Origin: a virus
Direction: 5' to 3' (one strand)
Virus record (IMG/VR): IMGVR_UViG_3300005613_000095
Coordinates: 1-49,963 of that record
DNA: 49,963 nucleotides
Below, piece after piece: positions 41,944-48,002 of the stretch (the first letter of the stretch is position 1; every line of letters starts with the position of its first letter). Below the pieces are notes generated by a model. That model ran no database searches, was not told where the DNA came from, and was given only the letters and a program-made list of their open reading frames with translations. Both the position numbers and the translations under genes were made by a program.

Positions 41944-42240
41944 TTATATACAATCATCACCGCCATCGCCACAGCCAGAGCCACAGCCAGAGCCATTACC
42001 ATCGCCACAGCCAGAGCCACAGCCAGAGCCATTACCATCGCCATAGCCATCGCGATAGAGGCCGTAGCCAATTCCAGAGCCATTGCCAGAGCCATTGCCA
42101 GTTCCCGCACCATCGCCATAACCGTCGCCATCACCATAGCCTGACCCACAGCCAGAGCCATTGCCATCACCCCAAACATTGCTACTACGGAAAATATTAT
42201 GACCATGATACCCTATTTTAATCCTCAATGTATTTATCAT
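41944..42240 (-). CDS. Gly-X repeat protein, copy 4
   Basis: 98 residues. Head MINTLRIKIGYHGHNIFRSS, then about 75 residues where every second residue is Gly and the others are mostly Asp, Asn, Ser, Tyr and Cys (blocks such as GDGNGSGCGSGCGDG, present several times). It has the most Cys of the four copies. ATG overlaps the stop of copy 3 (ATGA). See the array entry for origin. Function unknown; disordered or rod-like, possibly metal-binding or a substrate for modification. Confidence 0.7.
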   Translation of the reverse strand: MINTLRIKIGYHGHNIFRSSNVWGDGNGSGCGSGYGDGDGYGDGAGTGNGSGNGSGIGYGLYRDGYGDGNGSGCGSGCGDGNGSGCGSGCGDGGDDCI

Positions 42241-42428
42241 ATACCACCACTGCCATCACCAGAGCCAGCGCCATAACCGGGGCCGAAGCCATCGCCATAG
42301 CCAATGCCATCGCCATAGCCGGAGCCATCACCATTGCCCCCACCGTTGCCATAGCCGGAGCCATCACCATCGCCAGAGACCATATTATGACCATGATGAC
42401 GTGCTTTAATCTTCAATGTATTTATCAT
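42237..42428 (-). CDS. Gly-X repeat protein, copy 3
   Basis: 63 residues, the shortest copy. Head MINTLKIKARHHGHNMVSGD, then (Gly-X)n with Asp, Ser, Tyr, Asn, and GDGFGPGYGAGSGDG near the end. ATG overlaps the stop of copy 2 by 4 bases (ATGA). No Cys in this copy. Confidence 0.7.
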   Translation of the reverse strand: MINTLKIKARHHGHNMVSGDGDGSGYGNGGGNGDGSGYGDGIGYGDGFGPGYGAGSGDGSGGI

Positions 42429-42685
42429 ATACTACCACTACCATCACCATAGCCATTTCCATTTCCATAGCCATAGCCATAGCCACTGCCATTTCCTCTT
42501 CCGCAGCTATCGCCATCGCCATTGCCATAGCCAATTCCATCACCAGAACCATAGCCATTGCGATAGCCATTACCATAGCCAAAGCCATTGCCGGAGCCAT
42601 CGCCATCGCCATTGCAATAGCAATTGCTACTACCAGAGATCATGCCATTACCATGATGCCTTATTTTAATCTTCATATTCACCAT
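42425..42685 (-). CDS. Gly-X repeat protein, copy 2
   Basis: 86 residues from ATG 42685 (GAAGGA upstream). Head MVNMKIKIRHHGNGMISGSS, a diverged form of MINTLKIK. Then NCYCNGDGDGSGNGFGYG and further Gly-X. The same frame stays open upstream through copy 1 DNA, but this is a by-product of the 6-base repeat and lacks a start. Confidence 0.65.
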   Translation of the reverse strand: MVNMKIKIRHHGNGMISGSSNCYCNGDGDGSGNGFGYGNGYRNGYGSGDGIGYGNGDGDSCGRGNGSGYGYGYGNGNGYGDGSGSI

Positions 42686-42911
42686 TTCCTTCACCAGAGC
42701 CAGAGCAATAGCCATCTCCATAGCCATCTCCATTGCCATTGCCAGAGCCATAGCCTGAGCCATAACCAGAGCCATCGGCATGCCCATGACCATCGCCAGC
42801 GCCATTGCCATGGCCATAGCCATCGCCACCGTCATATTCATAGTCATAGCCATCGCAAGAACCGGGGCCATTGCTATGATACCCTATTTTAATCCTCAAT
42901 GTATTTGACAT
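42666..42911 (-). CDS. Gly-X repeat protein, copy 1
   Basis: 81 residues. Head MSNTLRIKIGYHSNGPGSCD, then (Gly-X)n with acidic and aromatic X (GYDYEYDGGDGYGHG). Its first codons lie inside the end of the DUF6948-like gene in another frame. Its own last residues (GEYED) reuse the old YIED-stop of that gene, a duplication scar. Confidence 0.7.
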   Translation of the reverse strand: MSNTLRIKIGYHSNGPGSCDGYDYEYDGGDGYGHGNGAGDGHGHADGSGYGSGYGSGNGNGDGYGDGYCSGSGEGNGEYED

Positions 42912-43263
42912 ATGTATTCTCTGCGGCTGGCGTTGTTGGGATATACTCTATCGCATTTGTTAAAAACACCTCTCCGGTCCTATTTAAACGACCTTTCTTA
43001 ATGCCATTGTTCGCAACAGCAGAAAGTGACAGACCGCCGCCTTCCCATTTCCACAGCCGTAAAGCGTGCTTAAGCCTTACCTCCATAGAATTTTCTGGAT
43101 TCACCCACTCGACGTTACCAATATGAACTCCGGCGCTATACGTTCTTATTATGCACCGTTTTCCAAGCATTGGATGATCTGCTTTTTCTGTTTGATTAAA
43201 CACGCAAGCTATTTTGGCAATTTCTTTCAACTCACCGATTTTTAAATCATCAATTTTAATCAT
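42889..43263 (-). CDS. DUF6948-like phage protein
   Basis: 124 residues. MIKIDDLKIGELKEIAKIAC, CIIRTYSAGVHIGNVEWVNP, LKHALRLWKWEGGGLSLSAV and EVFLTNAIEYIPTTPAAENT match, from memory, a phage family (DUF6948) of unknown function that I recall often standing next to Gly-X proteins. The final 23 bases overlap copy 1 of the array. It may be the functional partner of the Gly-X proteins. Confidence 0.7.
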   Translation of the reverse strand: MIKIDDLKIGELKEIAKIACVFNQTEKADHPMLGKRCIIRTYSAGVHIGNVEWVNPENSMEVRLKHALRLWKWEGGGLSLSAVANNGIKKGRLNRTGEVFLTNAIEYIPTTPAAENTYVKYIED

Positions 43264-43275
43264 TTCCTTTTCCTT

Positions 43276-43617
43276 TCACAACTCTAAATCTTCCAGACTC
43301 CAAAACTCTCCCAAATCTTCTTCCAATACAGAAAAGCCATGATCCTCAAGAATATCCTTTGTCAAAACTCCCCCGGATTTAATCATTTCTTTTGGCTTGA
43401 TCCTGTACTCAATATTGCCGTCATCTGACATTAAGTAGCATTCCCCTTCTGCTTCTTCTTTACCATATAAAACAGCATATGCTCCTGATTTTTCAGTCCA
43501 ATTGTTTTTTAGTTGAACTACTGTAAGCCCCCTAATCTCTTTCTCCTCAAGCCCCCTTAACTTTTCTTCAACCTGTTTTTTAAGTTCTTTTAATTCTAAT
43601 ACTGTTTGTTTGTTCAT
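43276..43617 (-). CDS. Hypothetical protein, 113 aa
   Basis: MNKQTVLELKELKKQVEEKL is a short coiled coil; then beta-rich SGAYAVLYGKEEAEGECYLM and an acidic end (SVLEEDLGEFWSLEDLEL). GAGGAGAGG precedes the ATG. No family recognised. Confidence 0.6.
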   Translation of the reverse strand: MNKQTVLELKELKKQVEEKLRGLEEKEIRGLTVVQLKNNWTEKSGAYAVLYGKEEAEGECYLMSDDGNIEYRIKPKEMIKSGGVLTKDILEDHGFSVLEEDLGEFWSLEDLEL

Positions 43618-43892
43618 TTCCTCTCCTCTTCTAACAATGTTATTATTTTTTCGCAGGTTTCTTGGTCTGCGTTACCAGACGAACTCATAGTTTTTATCTT
43701 ACCTATAATACGAACTTCTCTCATTGCTGCATGGCGTACAGCATTTCTCAGTTTCCCAAATGCTGACTTCTGAGCTTTCCAGTAGTATATACCAAAAATA
43801 TCATTGTGGTTTATACAAGCTTTTGCTTCCCTTTCACATTCATCTGAAAATGTAGATGTGGATATCCAAATATATTTATATCTCTCCGGCAT
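43614..43892 (-). CDS. Hypothetical protein, 92 aa
   Basis: MPERYKYIWISTSTFSDECE then KACINHNDIFGIYYWKAQKS and a basic middle (FGKLRNAVRHAAMREVRIIG). The frame is open to 44126, but protein-like sequence moves to the other frame (43876-44124) there, so I start this gene at ATG 43892, overlapping that gene by 17 bases. Ends 4 bases into the next gene. No family recognised. Confidence 0.5.
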   Translation of the reverse strand: MPERYKYIWISTSTFSDECEREAKACINHNDIFGIYYWKAQKSAFGKLRNAVRHAAMREVRIIGKIKTMSSSGNADQETCEKIITLLEEERK

Positions 43893-44124
43893 CGTGAATG
43901 TCCATAAGCCAATTTCGTCTAGCATTAAACGGCATACTAAAGTACTTCTCAAAAACTTTTTCTGCATCATTTCTGTTAATGTATGTATAATAGAAGGTAA
44001 TGTACCTTTTGGCATGTTCACGAATACTGCCATCAATATTAATATTGTCAACACGACCATTGAAGTCGTGAAGTGTCCGGGTGGCACGCTCAGTGTAAAA
44101 TCTGTGTTTAGGTTTTTTCCCCAC
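43876..44124 (-). CDS. Hypothetical protein, 82 aa (GTG start)
   Basis: Frame GKKPKHRFYTERATRTLHDF and HAKRYITFYYTYINRNDAEK is charged and protein-like. It starts at GTG 44124, 7 bases after AGGAG. The overlapping ATG at 44126 opens the other frame with the same ribosome site. Ends MDIHDAGEI. No family recognised. Confidence 0.5.
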   Translation of the reverse strand: MGKKPKHRFYTERATRTLHDFNGRVDNINIDGSIREHAKRYITFYYTYINRNDAEKVFEKYFSMPFNARRNWLMDIHDAGEI

Positions 44125-44126
44125 AT

Positions 44127-44258
44127 TTATTCTCCTTGTCTCAATATATCCTCTACTACTTTAGAGATATCTTGTTCTTTTTTTTCGTTCGATAACTTCA
44201 GGAAATACTCAAATTCATCTACTTCATCCGGCCAACAATCATTAATTATGCAATCCAT
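44127..44258 (-). CDS. 43-residue acidic protein
   Basis: MDCIINDCWPDEVDEFEYFL then KLSNEKKEQDISKVVEDILR. AGGA lies 5 bases before the ATG, and the stop directly abuts the next start. Well-behaved charged helix; no family recognised. Confidence 0.55.
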   Translation of the reverse strand: MDCIINDCWPDEVDEFEYFLKLSNEKKEQDISKVVEDILRQGE

Positions 44259-44265
44259 AAAAATC

Positions 44266-45054
44266 CTATTCTATAATTATGTTTGAAGGTGCAGGCAACA
44301 TCCAGTAAACTATCCAGTTACCCGGAACTGTTGAACCGCCAATATGTACTCTTGCATTTATTGCATCATCTGAACTAGCCCACTCTGAGCAATTTATTGA
44401 TGTATCACATGCACGCACATAAAATTTAAACAACCCTACCACACTTGGTCTGCTAACTTCTTTATTTGCTACATGCGTTATCCCCATATTATATGTTGTT
44501 ACGTGCTCTTCATCGTTTATATATTCTGCTTTAAGCTCATAATATGATAAATCTTCCTCAGTATTTTCATTCCACGATAACTTGATATCTTTGCCTGTTT
44601 TATATAGATATCCATGCCACGGGTCATCACCAAAACTCATTAATGATATTTTTGCTGGTTTTCGTGGCCAATATACTACATCTGATGCGAATGAAACATT
44701 TCCTCTTGAGTCATATGATTTCATATAGAACTGGTATGTAATATCTTTGTTTACCCTAAAGCGATAAGATGTTCTATAACCTGCGTCAATCATATGGTCA
44801 AATCCGTTTATGTCAAAGTTTGCTGGTGGAGCTATCATGTTTTTTGTAGCTCCTATCATTCCCCAATAAATATAATATCCTGCAATATCAGTACCCTTAG
44901 CGTGTTTCCAGTTTATTAATATCTCTGTCCCATTAGGAGATATTTCAAATATGGGAGGTTTAACAAACTCGTATCCTTTTCCGCATGATACCATAAACAG
45001 GAATAAGAAAAACAATAATCCCATAAACAGGAATAAGAAAAATAAACTTTTCAT
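44266..45054 (-). CDS. Secreted lipoprotein with two fibronectin III domains
   Basis: 262 residues. A hydrophobic signal containing LFFLFLFM twice ends in a lipobox MVSCGKG, so Cys about 24 would be lipid-modified. Two beta-sandwich modules follow: PPIFEISPNGTEILINWKHA...ITYQFYMKSYDSRGNVSFAS and PAKISLMSFGDDP...FKFYVRACDTSINCSEWASS, both with the final D-x-(R/I)-N-x-S turn of FN3 domains. An early-expressed, host-envelope phage lipoprotein could block superinfection or alter the surface. Inference only. Confidence 0.8.
   Translation of the reverse strand: MKSLFFLFLFMGLLFFLFLFMVSCGKGYEFVKPPIFEISPNGTEILINWKHAKGTDIAGYYIYWGMIGATKNMIAPPANFDINGFDHMIDAGYRTSYRFRVNKDITYQFYMKSYDSRGNVSFASDVVYWPRKPAKISLMSFGDDPWHGYLYKTGKDIKLSWNENTEEDLSYYELKAEYINDEEHVTTYNMGITHVANKEVSRPSVVGLFKFYVRACDTSINCSEWASSDDAINARVHIGGSTVPGNWIVYWMLPAPSNIIIE
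44991..45050 (-). repeat. 30-bp tandem duplication in signal peptide
   Basis: Two adjacent 30-bp units (44991-45020 and 45021-45050) share the same first 22 bases. They duplicate ten codons (LFFLFLFMGL-like) of the hydrophobic core of the lipoprotein signal, doubling its length. Typical of replication slippage. Confidence 0.8.
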
Positions 45055-45233
45055 ATTCGCTCCCCTTTATAGTTAAAATCACTTAACCGAAAAACCCAAT
45101 AATAAACATCTTTATGTTTACAACTATCTTTTTGTTGCTTTATCCAGCCAACAAATTTCTCCACCTCCCCTGCTGTTTTAAATTTTTTAGACATCTCTCG
45201 CCCTGTATCGAAAGCATATCTTACCTCATACAT
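45051..45233 (-). CDS. Hypothetical protein, 60 aa
   Basis: Starts MYEVRYAFDTGREMSKKFKT at ATG 45233 (GGGTGAG upstream); a GTG at 45245 lies inside the previous gene. FKTAGEVEKFVGWIKQQKDS and CKHKDVYYWVFRLSDF. Small alpha/beta domain of the type that recognises peptides or metabolites; family unknown. Confidence 0.55.
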   Translation of the reverse strand: MYEVRYAFDTGREMSKKFKTAGEVEKFVGWIKQQKDSCKHKDVYYWVFRLSDFNYKGERI

Positions 45234-45234
45234 T

Positions 45235-45417
45235 TCAATACTCACCCTTTTCTGGTTTACTCATCTTGAGATATTCGCTACATGATTTCCCATATTTGTA
45301 ATATGGCACATATAATAAAAAATCGTCTTTACTAACCTGATTAAGTTTTAGCCAATAACGATAACATGTTTCTTTTAATGGGCATCTTGTACCTTCACAT
45401 TTCAGTATTTTAGTCAC
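45235..45417 (-). CDS. Cys-rich 60-residue protein
   Basis: GTG start after GGGGGG. KILKCEGTRCPLKETCYRYW holds three Cys in C-x4-C-x5-C, and a fourth Cys comes in KSCSEYLKM: a plausible zinc or iron-sulphur site. No family recognised. Coupled to the next gene (1-base gap). Confidence 0.6.
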   Translation of the reverse strand: MTKILKCEGTRCPLKETCYRYWLKLNQVSKDDFLLYVPYYKYGKSCSEYLKMSKPEKGEY

Positions 45418-45698
45418 AATCCCCCCTGTTAGCAGTACAAACAGGAGGACAAGTCAAAGCTTGGTTAGTCGGGCTTATCGTATTCTAACTCAGGACTTAA
45501 CCATATTCGGTCATAAGGACGTAAGCTATTGTATGTTATCATATTCGGAATTACGTAGCTACTGGCTACACAGTCTTGTAAAAAGAAAAAACAATTCCAA
45601 TGTTTTCTGTATGATTATGCACATAGTGATTCCGAACCACACGTTTAAGGCACGTTGCGAGCCGTTTGCTTTACGCACTTATCCTCCTCTTTGCAACG
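45418..45698 (-). other. Gap with two short candidate frames or an RNA
   Basis: 281 bases without a normal gene. After AGAGGAGGATAA on the minus strand, a GTG (45672 region) opens 39 codons (MRKANGSQRALNVWFGITMC...), which stop. A second frame then gives SSYVIPNMITYNSLRPYDRI and WLSPELEYDKPD before a stop. The second peptide looks protein-like, as if a gene had been shifted or the DNA encoded a structured RNA. No family recognised. Confidence 0.35.
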
Positions 45699-46007
45699 CT
45701 AATCTTCGGTAGGATCTGTATAGTCATCCATAACGGATTCCTGTACCTCTATCTCGGTAGTCCAATTAGCCTGCTGTATTGCAGCGTCTGTTAGACGTAG
45801 TTGCCTTGCGTGCCAATCAAATTCTGCTGTTACTTGACTGGCTTTTAATTTAGGAACTTTTGCTACTATATCATCTATACTGTCTGATACTTGTTTCCTT
45901 GTGGCCCTTACCTCAAAGATGTTATTGTCTTTTATCGACCTTAACATCTCAACCTTATTCTGTAATTCTTTTCTTCTCAATAATGCCTCAGCTAACTTTA
46001 TTTTCAT
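45699..46007 (-). CDS. DIP1984-like small protein
   Basis: 102 residues. MKIKLAEALLRRKELQNKVE, then DSIDDIVAKVPKLKASQVTA and RLTDAAIQQANWTTEIEVQE match the helical DIP1984 family, also found in phages, function unknown. AGGA precedes the ATG. The acidic tail (SVMDDYTDPTED) is extra. Confidence 0.7.
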   Translation of the reverse strand: MKIKLAEALLRRKELQNKVEMLRSIKDNNIFEVRATRKQVSDSIDDIVAKVPKLKASQVTAEFDWHARQLRLTDAAIQQANWTTEIEVQESVMDDYTDPTED

Positions 46008-46031
46008 TTCCTACTCCTTTAAAAATTATCA

Positions 46032-46099
46032 TGGCGGAAGGCACGGGATTCGAACCCGTATGCCCTGCTTAGCATGGCCAGGCAGATCACTTACCATCT
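46032..46099 (-). tRNA. Partial tRNA-like element lacking 5' acceptor strand
   Basis: Read on the minus strand from 46099: D-arm AGAT-GGTAAGTG-ATCT, anticodon arm CCTG(GC)C-ATGCTAA-GCAGG (loop with U33, anticodon GCU, two-base bulge), 4-base variable region, perfect T-arm ACGGG-TTCGAAT-CCCGT, acceptor GCCTTCC, G73 and encoded CCA (46034-46032). The 5' acceptor strand GGAAGGC is not next to the D-arm; the only match is at 46356-46350, at the end of the upstream gene. It may be a degenerate tRNA, an interrupted one, or an attachment-site-like tRNA fragment. Confidence 0.45.
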
Positions 46100-46346
46100 T
46101 GTTAATATACCATAGTTGAACAATCTTGGTAAACCACTTCATACAATCATTCTCGGTAACGTTTTTCAATAAAAACGCTAAAAGCATTGTGCTTCAAAGC
46201 TTTTTTGACAACATGCTACCGGTTAGCCTATTTGTGGAGCTTATACCACACAGCACACGCTAATTCCGCTCCGCACATGCACTTATCAGAGCTTCACCAA
46301 TACCTACTATATGTATGTTCTAACTTGGCACACAAGGTTTTTTGTG
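46100..46346 (-). other. Hairpin-rich non-coding stretch
   Basis: No gene found. Several local hairpins on the minus strand, among them CGTTTTT-ATTG-AAAAACG, AAAAGC...GCTTTT and TGTGG...CCACA. It lies between the 67-residue gene and the tRNA-like element, and may belong to one RNA of about 325 bases (46356-46032) whose ends pair over 9 bp (GCGGAAGGC with GCCTTCCGC). Confidence 0.4.
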
Positions 46347-46550
46347 TTAGCCTTCCGCAACTGCAACATTACATGACACATAAACTCCATCACTAAAAGT
46401 TTTATGTCCTTCGTAATGAACGCATTTAGTAATAGTTCGCCCGTCAAGGTGATATTTTATACAATTATGGGTATGCATTGGGCAATGATCGCTATGTATA
46501 GAGTATATATGCATATCACGCCGTCTTGCTTTAACGTTGTACTTATCCAT
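46347..46550 (-). CDS. Cys/His-rich 67-residue protein
   Basis: MDKYNVKARRRDMHIYSIHS, then DHCPMHTHNCIKYHLDGRTI and TKCVHYEGHKTF. Four Cys and many His suggest zinc binding. The start overlaps the upstream stop. The final codons (GCG GAA GGC TAA) coincide with the sequence complementary to the tRNA-like 3' end. Confidence 0.55.
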   Translation of the reverse strand: MDKYNVKARRRDMHIYSIHSDHCPMHTHNCIKYHLDGRTITKCVHYEGHKTFSDGVYVSCNVAVAEG

Positions 46551-47026
46551 TATTGTTCCTCCGTATTTTCAGATGTAGTACTGTTTTCATGTATATTGTT
46601 TATAACTAAATTGTTACGGTATTTTTCAACATAATAGTTTTTAATTAGCTCCGATACTATGTCAAAGGACACATCTCTTGTTCGTGTACTTTCATACAAT
46701 AGTGCACTGGTAGATGCTCTATTTCGCACAATTATTTCATTATTTATATTTTTCCACACAATACAACCCTCATAAAGACCTATTGTGCTATTTTCGTCAT
46801 GGCTTTTTATGGTGCCTATCTCAGCCATATGCTCAAGGGTATCAACAAGGGAAGAATATATATCATCAATTGACATAACATCGTGCATATATTCACTATA
46901 TATCTTTTTGTCTGTATTGCTGTAATATTTAAGCTGTATCTGGTTGTTATTTCTATTATCACGCTTATTTACAGAATATATCCTGATATTACCGGCAATA
47001 AGCAGACTATTTTTTACTAGATACAT
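46550..47026 (-). CDS. Hypothetical protein, 158 aa
   Basis: MYLVKNSLLIAGNIRIYSVN, then IYSSLVDTLEHMAEIGTIKS and ASTSALLYESTRTRDVSFDI. Mixed alpha/beta, with an Asn/Thr/Glu-rich tail. AGAGGAAA precedes the ATG. No family recognised. Confidence 0.6.
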   Translation of the reverse strand: MYLVKNSLLIAGNIRIYSVNKRDNRNNNQIQLKYYSNTDKKIYSEYMHDVMSIDDIYSSLVDTLEHMAEIGTIKSHDENSTIGLYEGCIVWKNINNEIIVRNRASTSALLYESTRTRDVSFDIVSELIKNYYVEKYRNNLVINNIHENSTTSENTEEQ

Positions 47027-47189
47027 ACTTTATTTCCTCTTTTTTTTGTCTCTCACATTCACCTAAAATTATTGCACATTCTTTAAGCTCATGTTCTAAT
47101 GTGAAATTCTCTTTTTCTAGTTCATCATTCCTTACTGTTTCAACTATTATTACAACCTGCATTAATACGAACATAATTATTGCGGACAT
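47007..47189 (-). CDS. Membrane-anchored coiled-coil peptide
   Basis: 60 residues from ATG 47189 (GGAGAAAAG upstream). MSAIIMFVLMQVVIIVETV is a signal anchor and RNDELEKENFTLEHELKECA a coiled coil. This is the plan of an inner-membrane spanin (Rz-like), though short and far from the lysin. A longer frame to 47225 is less likely. Confidence 0.55.
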   Translation of the reverse strand: MSAIIMFVLMQVVIIVETVRNDELEKENFTLEHELKECAIILGECERQKKEEIKYVSSKK

Positions 47190-47298
47190 TTCTTTTCTCC
47201 AATGCTTGTTTAAGTATGTCACCAAAATTTTGAGTTAGTGGCATAGATTGTTTGTTGTTACTGTTTTTCTTTTCATTTTTTTTCTGTTCGTTTTGCAT
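47140..47298 (-). CDS. 52-residue basic protein
   Basis: MQNEQKKNEKKNSNNKQSMP, then LTQNFGDILKQALEKRNVRN. AAGGAGG lies 7 bases before the ATG, and the start overlaps the upstream stop (TAATG). It overlaps the next gene by 50 bases in another frame. No family recognised. Confidence 0.5.
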   Translation of the reverse strand: MQNEQKKNEKKNSNNKQSMPLTQNFGDILKQALEKRNVRNNYVRINAGCNNS

Positions 47299-47621
47299 TA
47301 ATCCTCCTTGTATATTGCTGTTAATGTTTTTTCTATACCAGACAAAGCTTTCTTGGCATAGTTATCATTTTTCAACCTTTCTTTAAGTTTATTTATCAAT
47401 CCTATTTCTAATCTAATTCTTCTGTTTTTAGCCAAAGGAGCTTCCACAGTAATTTTGTCAATATTGTTTGACACTACAAAGACATTAGTGCTGTGCATAC
47501 TTCTATATTTTTCCAGCTTTGCCTTAACTTCATCAGGGTTATTACCTACAGGTTCACATATTGACGAGTTTGCTGTTCCCGTAAAAGCGCCAGAGAAAAT
47601 GGTCTTAATAAATCTTCCCAT
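47298..47621 (-). CDS. Hypothetical protein, 107 aa
   Basis: MGRFIKTIFSGAFTGTANSS, then NNPDEVKAKLEKYRSMHSTN and NRRIRLEIGLINKLKERLKN. Basic, helical; GGAGAAAG precedes the ATG. It is the first gene after the large hairpins at 47681-47782. No family recognised. Confidence 0.6.
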   Translation of the reverse strand: MGRFIKTIFSGAFTGTANSSICEPVGNNPDEVKAKLEKYRSMHSTNVFVVSNNIDKITVEAPLAKNRRIRLEIGLINKLKERLKNDNYAKKALSGIEKTLTAIYKED

Positions 47622-47680
47622 TGCTTTCTCCGCATATTAAATTGTATTATTATTTCAACTTTGACCTATCCAGTCGTTTT

Positions 47681-47782
47681 AGTTACTGTACCGAGCGTAT
47701 AGTAACTCTAACTGGCCGCAAACTGTAATAACAGCTTGCTACTGCCACGCTACAAGGAGAAAACGTGGCAATAGTAAGCTGT
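47681..47782 (-). promoter_or_regulatory. Two large adjacent hairpins
   Basis: Hairpin 1: 47731-47749 with 47764-47782, 19 positions with 1 mismatch and 1 wobble, 14-base loop. Hairpin 2: 47681-47691 with 47697-47707, 11 bp with one wobble. Hairpin 1 begins at the last base of the 54-residue gene's stop codon. No T run follows, so termination would be factor-assisted, or the structures protect or process mRNA. The rest of 47622-47730 holds nothing else that I can identify. Confidence 0.6.
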
Positions 47783-47946
47783 CATTGACGAACTAGCTTA
47801 TAATATCTTGTGCACACCTCTTTATGCTTTTTATATGTCTTGCATACTGTTTTATAGGTATTATTCTCTTTCTGTGGAAAGTCTATGCTGCCATTACTAA
47901 CAGCGAATCCGGTTACGAAACCAATGAAAAGTAATAATGCTGTCAT
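47782..47946 (-). CDS. 54-residue exported or membrane protein
   Basis: MTALLLFIGFVTGFAVSNGS is a signal peptide or anchor. The rest is basic with two Cys (TYKTVCKTYKKHKEVCTRYY). GGGAGG lies 6 bases before the ATG, and the start overlaps the upstream micro-gene stop (ATGA). It might act at the membrane against the host or other phages; family unknown. Confidence 0.6.
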   Translation of the reverse strand: MTALLLFIGFVTGFAVSNGSIDFPQKENNTYKTVCKTYKKHKEVCTRYYKLVRQ

Positions 47947-48002
47947 TCAGCCTCCCTTCTCTTAACTTGTTCAAATTTCTTAAATGTTGTTTCTATTTTC
48001 AC
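47943..48002 (-). CDS. 19-codon micro-gene
   Basis: GTG start, product MKIETTFKKFEQVKRREAE. GGGAGG stands 5 bases upstream; the start overlaps the preceding stop (GTGA) and the stop overlaps the next start (ATGA). This exact chaining suggests a translated coupling peptide, though the product could be without function. Confidence 0.4.
   Translation of the reverse strand: MKIETTFKKFEQVKRREAE

Larger units (their letters stand above)
41944..42911 (-). repeat. Tandem array of four Gly-X genes
   Basis: Four head-to-tail units of 190-300 bp, each starting with a conserved 25-30-base block (ATG, AAATACATTGAGG-like, ATTAAAAT) followed by hexamer repeats of type GGY-NNY. In a second frame each start block still encodes remnants of KYIED-stop, the end of the gene at 42889-43263. 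The duplicated unit therefore included the tail of that gene. Both strands have long spurious frames here because of the 6-base period. Confidence 0.8.

Noticed and set aside
41811-42892. Long open frames in all directions with Ala/Met, Ile/Ala or His/Ser-rich products
   Set aside because: They are by-products of the 6-base GGY-NNY repeat. Only the frames with the conserved M-x-NTL(R/K)IK-like heads and overlapping start-stop signals make sense.
41944-42911. CRISPR array
   Set aside because: Repeat units are coding, of unequal length and degenerate. No constant repeat with unique spacers and no cas genes.
45461-45712. Plus-strand 83-codon frame
   Set aside because: No ribosome site, on the opposite strand inside a single-direction gene run.
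46032-46356. Phage tmRNA
   Set aside because: Length and paired ends fit, but the conserved 5' GG-x-TTCGA-C block, a tag frame ending in Ala-Ala and the G3-U70 identity pair are all missing.
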